Shown here: in pieces, positions 23,911 to 35,628 of the stretch
Position numbering within the stretch: the stretch's first letter is position 1
Layout: each line of letters starts with the position of its first letter
Origin: Alitta virens
Lineage: Eukaryota > Annelida > Polychaeta > Phyllodocida > Nereididae
NCBI GenBank assembly: GCA_932294295.1
Contig: OW028585.1
Location: 27,404,177-27,468,176, forward strand
Reading direction: 5' to 3'
Length of the DNA stretch: 64,000 nt
The notes under the pieces: generated by a model
Seen by the model: the letters and a program-made list of their open reading frames with translations, nothing else
Databases searched by the model: none
Told to the model about the DNA's origin: nothing
Made by a program: the position numbers and the translations under genes

Positions 23911-26745
23911 CATATCATCACTGTTACCTTGGGTATAAAGACTACTATAACACCAAATAGTGAATGGCTTTCCGTTTTGAAACTCTATTCATTCCTATCT
24001 TTAAGCAGTTTTTCTAAAATGCATCTTTTGAAATTAGCATCACTCTGGGTAAATGTCCATAACTGCATTCCTTTTATAAAGTAAGTTATATTTCTAATAA
24101 ATCAAATTTAATTTTTAATTATTAACCAATATTTCCACAGTTATACATCAGATCATAAAAAAACTTACACCATCCCAGCCATCAGTGATACAAAAAAACC
24201 ATAAAACGTCACTTCAGTAAAGATGTCTGAATATTTCCTTAAAATAATATCTTGGGGAAATCTATTGTCCCGGGCTGTGCAAGATTTAGATTACAAGAAT
24301 ACAGTCAGAGTTAGACATTTTTTATCAAGATTTATAACTCAGAAGTTTTTGTCTAATTTAGACATTCCAGTTGGGTCAGATAATCATGATTTGACCAGCT
24401 CGAAGAGGAAGGTATAATGATGAGATGAAGTGAATCTTTAACTGCAGTATAGCATGTTGTATTGCTTAGTATTACAATGTTGAACTTAATGCTACCAGTC
24501 TGAAGTTCATTCAGCTTTGATAACCAATAGCCAGAGCTAGTGATGAGATGATAAGGCTAGGAGTCCACACAATGATTCAGTTTTTTCTCGCCCCAGTTTA
24601 GACGCCGAATACAAAGTGCATACTGCCGATTTAACACCACATGTCAGAATTATTGGAATATGATTTAATACAGATGAGATGGCTGATACTAAGTCATTTA
24701 TTTCGGTGTTGAATATGACTTCTTTGTACATTAGGAAGGACATTTTTCATAATATAATAGTATGATGTGATTCCAAAAGTAATACAGAGAATTACGAAGA
24801 TAGGAATGACCAAAAAGTGACTAAAATGCTAAACATTTTCATGTTTTTACAGTTGGAAAAACCTTATATTGGTGAAGTATGCTTTGCCATGGGCTTAGTT
24901 ACCATGGTTACTAGTTCACTTATTTCCAAAACTAATAGGATTATTTTTTTAAATCGCAATGAATATAAAACATGAAAGAAGTTGAATAATAGTTCCATTC
25001 CAGTTAATATAACATACTAAATGCAAATTTGTGCTTTAATGTTATTTTTAGTTTTTTGTTCATGTTGCATTTGCGCGTTGATCAAAAAAGGTTTGCATCA
25101 GCTAAAAATCAATATGAAACAATTCCATTTTTTTGTTTATATTGATTATTACATTAAGTTCAAATAGTTGTTGATAGTTTGCCAATTAATCTCATTTTTT
25201 TTTTTTTCAAAGTTGATCAATCTTTTTGAATAATTAATTTGAAATGACACCAAAAAGGCTGATGATACTGAAAGTACTTGGAAACGTACATGGTTTTTAT
25301 GACACAGATATGTGGACACATAGGTGTTCAGTGTTTGTTGTGATAAATGACTGAAGCCAAATTAATTTATCACAACTGATTTTGTATTATTGTCATGGTG
25401 ACAACTGAGCAGAGTGCTTTGCCAATGAAAATCACACTAAAACATTGACATCACTGCATGAATGTTTCTCTGGCTTTTACAATTGCTGGTAATGACAGAT
25501 TGCCATTAAAATCATTAAGCTAGGAATATGGCCAAAAGAAAGCTTGTCATGACACTCATTCCACAGAGTAATTTGAGTGATTATGAGAGTGACATATATA
25601 CAGTCAAACATCCCACAAAGGCCACTGTATAGGTTTCAAGTTATAACCAACAGTAACATTATAAACAAAATCATTTATTTGATTGTCAATAACAACAATT
25701 ACCTTTTTTTTTGGAGGGCAAGACCACATATAAGTAGACAAACACATATCACGCGTACAGGGTTCACTAACGATTTTAATTATTCAGCTACAGTTAGTTT
25801 CATTAAAAACGGCCTGTCAGATTGAACCCAGACAAAGCTAGATAACAATGTTACCTTCCACTAAATGGAACTCTTTGGCTATAGCTGACTACTCAAAGCC
25901 AGATCTAAAAATACATGCAGAACCATTTATTGCGTAAGTTGAGAGTAACGCATATTGATATTTCTTGTTGAAAAAGTGCATGTCTATGGCACATATATAT
26001 GTACTATATATTGTATATATTTCTTACATTTATATAGGTTTATATTTTTTTCAGTGGTGGCAGGTGTGAGCCAACTATAAGCTAGTAGTACACAGAAGCG
26101 GCTGGCTTTAGCCAGTTATCGCTACAGCCAGGAATAGGTTCGTACAGCCGTCTAGAGTCAACCATATTTTATGAAACAAACTGTATGCCGACTGAGGAAC
26201 GTTTAACTGCCCGGGATGACCTGATCTGATTTCCATGACAACCGTGAGTGTCTTCTCTAATATCAACAAGTGTTTCCTCTGTAGTCTGCCAATTTCCGGC
26301 CAATCAGAGATTCCTCCTGGGTAGATGAGTTTCCCCTCTTGATGGAGTGCATAACCTAAACAGTTTATGCAGAAAAGTGCAGTATAGAGGACCCAAATGA
26401 ATGACCGTATTCAGCAAGCCTCGTTGCCAACTTGCCATGCTTATGACGTCAAATCCTTGAATTAAATAATTGATGTCACAAACTAACGAAGACGGTTTTC
26501 TTGTCACGGTAAGAGTGCAGTTTATTTTCTTTTTTTCTGACGTCCCCAAATCGCTGCTAACCTTCAAAAATTAGCTCAAGTATAACATTTTACTCTGCTA
26601 GAACTTTAAAACTTGCTCATAATAATGATATTTTTATGTTTCATGGACGCAAAACATGGGCATAGATATGGGTCTGCAATACTGCACAAAACCTGTTAAT
26701 GCATATCTTTCAAGTCTTCACCTTACAACACACTTTCTCTTTCAG
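23911..26745. other. Noncoding region between copies 2 and 3
   Basis: The first ~750 bp (to 24650) continue the duplicated segment and preserve the site lacking the LINE found in copy 1. The remainder is AT-rich with no recognisable gene. 26.38-26.46 kb resembles 11.59-11.67 kb. Confidence 0.6.
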
Positions 26746-26868
26746 GGAGTCCTGAATGCTACACACAATACAGGGAGAAGTCATGCGCTACCAGCTGAGG
26801 ATAGCCAGTCCATAGCTAAGCATAAATCTGGGTGCAACGCAGCAGCAGCAGTAAACAGCATAGAACAG
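26746..26868 (+). pseudogene. SRCR exon B remnant, interrupted by a LINE (paralogue 3)
   Basis: After an intact acceptor (TTTCTCTTTCAG) the sequence encodes GVLNATHNTGRSHALPAEDS, QSIAKHKSGC and SIEQ, clearly the SRCR C-half seen at 4822 and 23154. It then runs straight into reverse-transcriptase sequence at 26869. The exon resumes at about 28125 with CAGTGTCC and TGCAACCAT, and then loses DVWVHCY by a deletion. AACAG on both sides of the insert (26864-26868 and 28125-28129) may be a short target duplication. No partner exon A was found nearby. It cannot make a complete SRCR domain. Confidence 0.88.
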
Positions 26869-28124
26869 GGGTTCCACAGGGGTCCAGGGGTTCCACAGGG
26901 GTCCATTTTGGGACCCCTGTTATTTATTATATATATTAACGACCTTGTAAATGCTTCTGGCAAACTATTTCCACTGATGTATGCAGATGACACTAGCCTT
27001 TATATTACTGGAAATGATTTGTATAATCTTGTCAGCAGTGTTAATAACGAATTACATAAAGTAGTAACTTGGATGAGAGCAAATAAACTTTCTGTTAATA
27101 TAGATAAAACATGTTACATAATTTTCAGACCAAAAAGAAAAACTGTACCAGGCGATATACCACCAGTCATACTGGACAGCAAACAGCTGTTGAATGTAAA
27201 ATCTATAAAATTTTTGGGGGTTATACTTGACAATACTGTATCATGGGTTGAACAAATAAATAGTATAAAAAATAAGATTTCAAAAAGTATTGGAATTATT
27301 TCAAAAGCTCGAAAATCTTTGAATAGTAACACTTTATTAACTCTGTATTATAGTTTTATTTATCCTCACCTGACGTATTGCATAGATTCATGGGGCAGTG
27401 CTTATGAAAAATATTTACTGCCAATTCTAAAGTTACAAAAGAAAGTGCTAAGATTATTTAAAAATGTTCCTAGAATATTTGAGTCAAAGGGTCAAAGGTC
27501 TTGTTTTCTGAGTTGAAAGTTCTATCTGTAAACAAATTATACAAATATTCTGTGGCAATATTTATGTTTAAATATAAGACAGGTAAATTGCTTCGTGTTT
27601 TTATAGAATTCTTTTGTTTAAATGCTTTCATATACAAAAGGTCAAGGTCTATTCCAGATTCCTGTGTGCACACTAGTATTATCACAAAAGAGAGTTAGAT
27701 ATACAGGGGTGAAGGTATTTAATATCCTTAATGATAAAATAGATCGAAAATGTAGTCTCAGTTGTTGTAAAAGAAGGTTAAAGTTTTTTCTACTTCAGTG
27801 TAATGATCCGTTATGGTAATAATTATAATAATTATAAAATATTCACATGTTATTGATATCATTTTTATTTATACAATTGTCATTCAGTTTATTGATGTTG
27901 TTTCTATAATATTTCTTTTTTTTTGTTTTTCTATCTTTTGTCTAATCATTATTATTTCCTTTGTTTCACCACCATTGTAATATAGATAATTATTAATTTT
28001 ATTGTATGAGCTATATATGCCACGTGGCATCAGCTTATGTTTTTTTTTTTTTTTCGTGTAACTGTAATTAACTGATGAATCAATGATATGAATAAAGCAA
28101 CACCTGCATCAATCATCATCAAAA
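26869..28124 (+). mobile_element. 5'-truncated LINE inserted in SRCR exon
   Basis: It carries the reverse-transcriptase palm and thumb only. GVPQGSILGPLLF and YADDTSLYI are intact, followed by NKLSVNIDKT, FLGVILDNTVSW and LLTLYYSFIYPHLTYC. The frame is open from the SRCR exon to 27516, then shifts; the C-terminal end (RYTGVKVFNILNDKI) is readable in another frame near 27.7 kb. An 18-bp direct repeat of GGGGTTCCACAGGGGTCC sits at the 5' junction. The 3' end is AT-rich, with ATCATCATC before the exon resumes. Jockey/CR1-type is likely. Too truncated to be autonomous. Confidence 0.87.
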
Positions 28125-29550
28125 AACAGTGTCCCTTTAAAGCAGTATAGTGCAACCATTATAATTTGTTATAATGCTACCAATGACTCTTCAACTGTAC
28201 TTGCAATCGTATTACATTAAATTATATGATAACCTCTCAAATGTATAAAGATATAATTTTTTTCTCATGTTAACTTGATTACATGCTTATACTTCTGGAG
28301 TGAGGTAGAAAGATACGAGATATGATTATTAGTTTAGTAGTGACTTTAATTTGGGTTAACATTCTTTAACCTCTGGGATAAAACGAGTATTTGGAGCCTT
28401 ATTCAGTAGTTGTTTTGTTTGTACCATCACATGTGATTATTGGTCATAATATATGTCAATAAATCTACTACAACTACCACTAAGATGCTTGCTGTGACAC
28501 AGACTAGCTGTGACGCCTGGATCCTAGGGTCAGTTGGTGAGCACCAGTGGTGTTGGTCAGGTTGACACTGGTCATTCAGGTGCCCAAGTGGAGTTTGAAC
28601 TTGTTTAGGTTGATATTTACCTGATACTGAGGTCTTCACTAGGATGCACAGGTTCAGAAAAGACAAAATGTTTCACAATCTTTGGATTTTTTTGTCAAAT
28701 GTTTGTCTGTTGCAATAGTTCAAGGTGCTCTGATATAAAAACTACTTATAATAGAAAAAAAGTCTTTACTGTAGAAAAAAACAATTGCTACTACCCTTTC
28801 TACAATATACTGTGATATTATGATTTTAAATGCAAAATTGAGCAAGATATTTAGCCTGACACAACGCACACAAGTTTTATTTCTCATATATTATCTTCAT
28901 TCGCTCATATATAGGCACATTTATACACATTAAATTGAGAAAATAAAAGTACAAACTTAAGGTTCATCTCTGATAAATCAAAATGCTTTTTTGAATATTA
29001 ATATAATTTATTATAATTTCCAGTTATGCATTGAAGACAAAGAAAAAGGACACCACCATTTCCTTCAGTGATAAATACAACACAACTTCACTTCAGTAAA
29101 GTTGTCTAGATATTTCCTTGAAATACTATCTTGTGGAAGTCTGTTGTGCCGCCTTCTGATGTTTTGAGGACAAGCAGACATGCAAGATTTAGAGTAGCGA
29201 GTGTTAGACTAAGATCAAAGAGTTCTACACTTGTTAGATATTTTAGATACAAATTACAACTCAGAAGTAGCTGTCAAACTAAGATATTTCTTTTTAGGCC
29301 AGTACATGATTATGTAGTTATCATTTGAGGTGCCAGAGGCAGGTATAATTATAAGATAAGGTCAATCTTTCAACTGCAGTATGGCAGGTTTTGATTATTT
29401 TACTGTGTTTCAAGTTTTATCTAAGTCAACTTTGATAACCAGTTGCTGAAATTAGAAGCAGATATAATGACGAAATGATAAGGCTCAGAGTCCACAAAAT
29501 GTTACACACTCACCCCTTGGATAAGCTCTTATACTTGTCCCAGTATAGGC
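28125..29550. other. SRCR exon tail and 3' flank, copy 3
   Basis: 28125-28160 is the broken end of the SRCR exon. The following sequence (TAATGCTACCAATGACT and onward) matches the 3' flanks of copies 1 and 2, and 29.02-29.33 kb matches 24.12-24.37 kb. No gene. Confidence 0.7.
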
Positions 29551-29872
29551 AGTGAGTTCAAGGCACTGAGTTCAAGGCACTGAGTTCAAGGCACTGAGTT
29601 CAAGGCACTGAGTTCAAGGCAATTCAAGGCAGTGAGTTCAAGGCACTGGGTTCAAGGCAGTGAGTTCAAGGCACTGGGTTTAAGGCAGTGAGTTCAAGGC
29701 TCTGGGTTCAAGGCACTCTGTTCAAGGCACTGGGGTTAAGGCAGTGAGTTCAAGGCAGCGAGTTCAAGGCACTGGGTTTAAGGCAGTGAGTTCAAGGCAC
29801 TGAGTTCAAGGCACTGAGTTCAAGGAAATGAGTTCAAGGCACTGGGTTCAAGACACTTAGTTCAAGGCACTG
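29551..29872. repeat. 15-bp minisatellite
   Basis: About 21 units of GAGTTCAAGGCACTG with variants (GGGTTTAAGGCAGTG and others). Some units are shortened or fused. The neighbouring copies at the equivalent place have a single related word (GAGTACAAGGCA-like), which may be the seed. Confidence 0.9.
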
Positions 29873-32115
29873 CCAATATAATGTCACATGCAAATTAAAT
29901 ATAGACCATAACATGTTCTTGAGCTGGAAATCAAAATCAGGCTACCAAGTTGGTGGACAGTGCATTAACCACAGACCACATACATGGCAAATATACACAT
30001 GTTGCAAAAATATCTATATCCTTGTAGAGTGTATGATTGTGTATTGCTCGTCCACTCTGACTTCTAAGAGTAATATAAATCCTGACATTTAAGCATCAAT
30101 TCTGAATTTTTTTTATTACAAATTGGTTTTTATGTGGTTCTTTTGAGTGCATTGCTGACCAAATCCATAAAGCAGCTTATGCGGCTGATATGTACGAATG
30201 TATGCGTGATAGTTTTTTAAGTCGGTTGATATTGTTTTCTTTTCCGGCACAAACTAGGAAAGCATGTCCAATCAATTCATATTAATATTTCATTATTGCA
30301 TTTTTATTGCTTGGGAATAAAAACTCCATCATTGATCTGTCATTGATCATGCGACCAATGTTGCCATCAGCAATAACTTCCATTTACAAAGGTGACTCGC
30401 ACAAGATACAAAATGACAAGATCACCACATTGCCAATAAAATATGAGAATTTGACCTTCAGATTTATTGGAATATGATTGAATGCCGATCAGATGGCTGA
30501 TACAAAGTCATTATTTCGGTGTTGCATACAGACAGACAGACAGACAAATGATTTTTATTTAAACCAGTAGCATTTACAATTGGTATTAAAAAACATAACT
30601 ATATATAAATGTTGGTGGCTAGGGAGACCCTCATTAAGTCACCTGTCACCGACTCTATCGTGAGGGCCATACAACTTTTGTAATGTTCCTGATTATCTTT
30701 GCACTTTGGTCTGGCATTTTTCATAATAGGATAGAATTCACTGGGGTCAAAGCTAACTGGGTAACTGTAGTTACCCCATTTCAGTACGACTGACAACATT
30801 TCAATCGATCCCATTTCAGGCTGAATAGCCTTGCTTCCTACTTCATTGTTTTCTATTGATACTTAAACACCATTTGTTCAAACTTAATGTGTCAGACAAG
30901 CGGTTACAGCACCTCTACCTGCAAATGTCATCTGGTTGGTTTTGATGAACCAAATTGTGACAATACATTCATTTAGTTACATTTGAAAGCTGGATTGAAG
31001 TGATTTTTTCCAGGAAGAACATGCCAGCGAGACCACTTATCTTCAATGTGCCTCAATGTCTCTATGCTACTGGGTCTGAAGCTCAGTCAGCTTTAAATGA
31101 CCAGCTGCCAGATGCAGATGTAATGATGAGATGATGAGGCTGCCTGATGAGGCTGCTTGACGTCGGCATCATGTAACACATTAACCTCATTGGGGGTGGG
31201 GTCTTTTTCCGATTTAACGTAGGATGCAATGGACATTCTAACTGGGATATAGCTAGCTCATGAAGGATGCCATGATAACTGGAGAAAGGGTGAATTTTAA
31301 TGCCCAGGTTTCACTGTTACCTTGGCAACTTTGGTGTTCATGTATATATCCCTTTAGTGGCGCTGTTGCGGGTGGAAAAAAATGTGACGTTGAACACAAT
31401 ACCGGTATATGTTAGAAATGTAGAAAACTTGGCAATACCTTAAGATATTGTAGTGCATATTGTCACATTAAATCAAATTTGGTTTACGATAATCATATTC
31501 CTGGCATAAATGAAATATAATGATATTTAATTGTAATTGTTATTTATTCCTGTAATAATACTTTTTACCAACTATGCTTGTGAACTTATAACATAAATGT
31601 GGTAGCGAATTGAGTTTTTTTCCCTTTTAGATTCTAACGAATTTAAGGACCCTGCATTTCATTTTGGTTTGGGTACTTAAGACCAACTGCCTTTTCTGTT
31701 AAACTAAATTTCTTTCAACCAATATATGGATTATTTTCACGTTAATCTGCCTCCTAAATTCTCCAAACCATTAATGAACATGCCAGCGCGCACTTTGGCT
31801 GCAAAATAAACAGAATAAGTTTAAATTAAAGAACATTTAGATTCTTATTGAAGAAAATTTGCTGTCACACCCGTTGTTATTATGAAGAAAGCTAGACACG
31901 CGAAATGTTAATAAATATTACAAATAAAAGTGTTTACCTGTGGAAACCTTTTAAATGTCGAGTAATTACAAGCAAAAATAATGCAGAGCAGCACAATGTC
32001 AGCCATTTGTCGTGAAAGTAACCATTTAGCAATATTTTGACCAATTAGCTGTTTTCTTTCTTTCTTTCTGTTCTTGTTTGTTTGATGCTGTTTATTTGGC
32101 TTGTAATTGTATTTT
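29873..32115. other. Noncoding region; 30.67-31.51 kb paralogous to 9.05-9.60 kb
   Basis: It contains the third-copy equivalent of copy 1's downstream flank, including a reverse-strand SINE 3' piece (31068-31200). After 31510 it is unique AT-rich sequence. No gene recognised. Confidence 0.65.
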
Positions 32116-32279
32116 TTATGTCTATCTATCTATCTATCTGTCTATCTATCTATCTATATATATCTATATATATATATATATCTGTCTATATATATATATA
32201 TCTATCTATCTATATATCTATATATCTATCTATATATATATATCTATCTATCTACCTATATATCTATCTATCTAGCTCG

Positions 32280-32319
<40 letters not shown>

Positions 32320-32621
32320 TGATCTGTCTATCTATATACATATCTATCTATCTGTCTATCTATATACATATCTATCTATCTATATATTTATCTATCTATC
32401 TACCTATCTATCTATCTATCTATCTATCTATTGATCTGTCTATCTATCTATTGATCTGTCTACCTATATACATATCTATCTATCTATCTATCTATATACA
32501 TATCTATCTATCTATCTATCTATCTATATACATATCTATCCATCTATAAATTTATCTATACATCTATCACTATATCACCTTACTATCCATCTATCTATGT
32601 ATGTGTCTACCTACCTATCCA
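32116..32621. repeat. (TATC)n array, left edge of palindrome 2
   Basis: About 500 bp of TATC/TATA/GTCT tetranucleotides with periodic ATACATATC variants. It abuts the left arm of the 32.6-35.4 kb palindrome; a TAGA array abuts the right arm (35438-35625). The 155-aa [11 protein letters not shown] is an artefact. Confidence 0.95.
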
Positions 32622-33978
32622 TCTATCGCACTGTCTGTCAGACGCACTGTTGAGATGTGATTAATATGTCTTCGTTTGTCACTGTATAATCTTCGAATCT
32701 GTTGTCCTTTCCCTATTAACCATTTCCTGTACTTAGTTCCAGTTCACCCTGTGCGTTTCAGGCGTCTGAACTTGATAAATGCTGAAAGGAAAACATTGTA
32801 AACGAGTTTCAAACAGCATTAGAGTGTCGAGAGAGCACTTCACCGTTTTTGTTTAAAAGCCCTTAGATTTCGTCTCAAGCCGATTTATTTACTACACTCA
32901 GAGAGCTTGCTAAACTATTGTAAAGTCCATTATATTAAAGTTTCCCTTAGCAAACTTTATGACATAATGGACAAATGTGATTCCAAATTTAGTGTTGGCG
33001 TTTTTTTTAATGATATATGCAACCCTTCTGCAGTAACAAAGTATTACTGGATGTTTGTCTATGCTGAGACTAGTAAAATACCCCACCAAAGGGGTAAATG
33101 TGTCACATGGGGTGGACACCAGGCAGCCTTATCATCTCCTCATTATGTCTACCTCTGGCAGCTGGTCTTATAAGCTGACTAAGCTTCAGACCCAGTAGCA
33201 TTGAGACATTGATATCGTGAACATGTTCTGATTTTAAATGGCCAGTTAAAATACCATAACAGAACTAACCTATCATTCAAAATGATATGTCATATTGGCT
33301 GTCTATGGCTATAGGCTCACTAGAAATATATTTAAGATATGTTTTCCAGAATAATGTATTATATCAGAAGTATTGTACAACAAGGGGTTATAGATTTTAT
33401 CTATGACCCATTTATGATTTATGATATTTGAAATGGAAATGTAAGCAGAAATAGCTGTGAGTTTGTATTCTGTTTTAAAAAAGGAGAGAGAGAGAGACAG
33501 AAATACCATTTTTAGCTGCAGAGAACAAATAATCTATCTCTTTGCTGTATCGGACATTACAATATCTTCCAAACTTTACATATTCAATCATAATATTCAT
33601 GATGATTATGATGGATTGATAGATTTCTCATGTTGATGCTGAGTGTCAATAATACGTAGGTCATTTGTTATTCGTTGGAACAACAGTCGATTGTCCCACA
33701 AAGAAAACGCATCAATAACCATGTGATAGTGCACAATATGTCAAACCCCGGCTCTTCTACTAAGAATTACATCTGATATATACAGTAACACCTCAGATTA
33801 AGAATAATGCCCACCCCATATTTGTAGCCAAATACATCTAAATATGTCCAATTGTTTTGAATTCCTGGTCACCAATAGGTAGATGCTATTTTTGGCTAAT
33901 GCTAATTATAGGCAAAAATTGGCCTGTTAAAGTTGTTTGCTAATTATGCAGTTTGCTTTTACTTAAATTGGTGTTAAT
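32622..33978. repeat. Palindrome 2, left arm
   Basis: About 1.36 kb that reappears reverse-complemented at 34141-35437. Matches include CTATCGCACTGTCTGTCAGA at the outer end and ACTTAAATTGGTGT at the inner end (33961 pairing with 34145-34158). A family-3 SINE lies inside (33040-33215). By eye the arms are almost identical near the hinge and carry small indels and substitutions further out. Confidence 0.92.
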
Positions 33979-34140
33979 AATAGATAGATAGATAGATAGA
34001 TAGATAGTCAGACAGACGGACATCCATCCATCCGTCCATCCGTCTGTCCGTCCGTCGCGCTGTCCGTCCGTCCGTCTAGCTGTCCGTCCGTCCGTCTGTC
34101 TGTCTGTCTAACTATCTATCTATCTATCTATCTATTTATT
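33979..34140. repeat. Palindrome 2 hinge: TAGA/GTCC microsatellite
   Basis: The order is (TAGA)n, CAGACAGACGGAC, ATCC/GTCC units around a CGCGC, GTCCGTCC, GTCTGTCT, (TATC)n. The outer parts are complementary to each other, so the hinge itself continues the fold-back. Confidence 0.9.
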
Positions 34141-35437
34141 ATTTACACCAATTTAAGTAAAAGCAAACTGCATAATTAGCAAACAACTTTAACAGGCCAA
34201 TTTTTGCCTGTAATTAGCATTAGCCAAAAATAGCATCTACCTATTGGTGACCAGGAATTCAAAACAATTGGACATATTTAGATGTATTTGGCTACAAATA
34301 TGGGGTGGGCATTATTCTTAATCTGAGGTGTTACTGTATATATCAGATGTAATTCTTAGTAGAAGAGCCAGGGTTTGACATATTGTGCACTATCACATGG
34401 TTATTGATGCGTTTTCTTTGTGGGACAATCGACCATTGTTCCACCGAATAACAAATGACCTACGTATTATTGACATTCAGCATCAATGTGAGATATCTAT
34501 TAATCCATCATAATCATCATGAATATTATGATTGAATATGTAAAGTTTGGAAGATATTGTGATGCCCGATTCAGCAAAGAGATAGATTATTTGATCTCTG
34601 CAGCTGAAAATGGTATTTCTGTCTCTCTCTCTCCACTTTTAAAACAGAATACAAATTCACAGCTATTTCTGCATACATTTCCATTTCAAATATCATAAAT
34701 CATAAATGGGTCATAGATAAAATCTATAACACCTTGTTGTATAATACTTCTGATAGAATACATTATTCTGGAAAACATATCTTAAATATATTTCTAGTGA
34801 GCCTATAGCCATAGACAGCCAATATGAACGATACTGAACTAAGTTAGTTCAGTTATGGTATTTTAACTGGCCATTTAAAATCAGAACATGTTCACGATAT
34901 CAATGTCTCAATGCTACTAGGTCTGAAGCTTAGTCAGCTTATAAGACCAGCTGCCAGAGGCAGATGCAATGATGAAATGATAAGAATCCTTGGAGTCACA
35001 CCATGTGACACATTTACCCCTTTGGTGGGTTATTTTACTAGTTTCGGCATAGACCGACTAATATTTCTGATTGCAGTAGGGTTGCATATATCATTTAAAA
35101 CCCGAGAAAACTCAACCATTATGTAATAAAGTTTGCCGATGGAAAGTTTAATAACTATAGTAGATTAGCAAGCTCCCTGAGTGTAGTAAATAAATCAGCT
35201 TGAGAGAAAATTAAGGGCTTTTCCACAAAAAATGGCAGAGTGCTCTCTCGACACTCTAATGGTGTTTGAAACTCGTTTACAATGTTTTCCTTTCAGCATT
35301 TATCAAGTTCAGACGCCTGAAACGCACAGCGTGAACTGGAACTAAGTACAGGAAATGGTTAATAGGGAAAGGACAACAGATTAGAAGACAAAAAGGTATA
35401 CAGTGACAAACAGTGCGTCTGACAGACAGTGCGATAG
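34141..35437. repeat. Palindrome 2, right arm
   Basis: Reverse complement of 32622-33978, including the inverted family-3 SINE (34905-35050). No intact protein gene in either arm. Confidence 0.92.
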
Positions 35438-35628
35438 ACAGAAAGATAGGTACATAGATAAGATAGATAGATAAGATAGATAGATAGATAGAGTGATAGA
35501 TAGATAGAGTGATAGAGTGATAGATATATAGATAGATAGAGTGATAGAGTGATAGAGTGATAGTGATATATAGGTAGAGTGATAGATAAATAGATGGACA
35601 GACAGATAGATGGATAATATATATATAG
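35438..35628. repeat. (TAGA)n array, right edge of palindrome 2
   Basis: TAGA units mixed with AGTGATAGATA repeats, ending in a short TA run where the LINE 3' end begins. Confidence 0.9.

Larger units (their letters stand above)
17920..24190. repeat. Segmental duplication, copy 2 (SRCR locus)
   Basis: Partner of about 410-5650. It is longer because of copy-2-specific additions: the hAT-like element, an extra ~0.9 kb containing the MITE at 21577-22085, and a second tRNA-like unit near 22.6-22.9 kb. It carries the SRCR exons of the complete gene. Confidence 0.85.

Noticed and set aside
32078..32549. ORFs of up to 155 codons with YLSIYLSI repeats (also at 12.6-12.9, 35.3-35.7, 37.8-38.2 and 51.2-51.4 kb)
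   Set aside because: They are translations of TATC/TAGA microsatellites and change frame without loss of openness.
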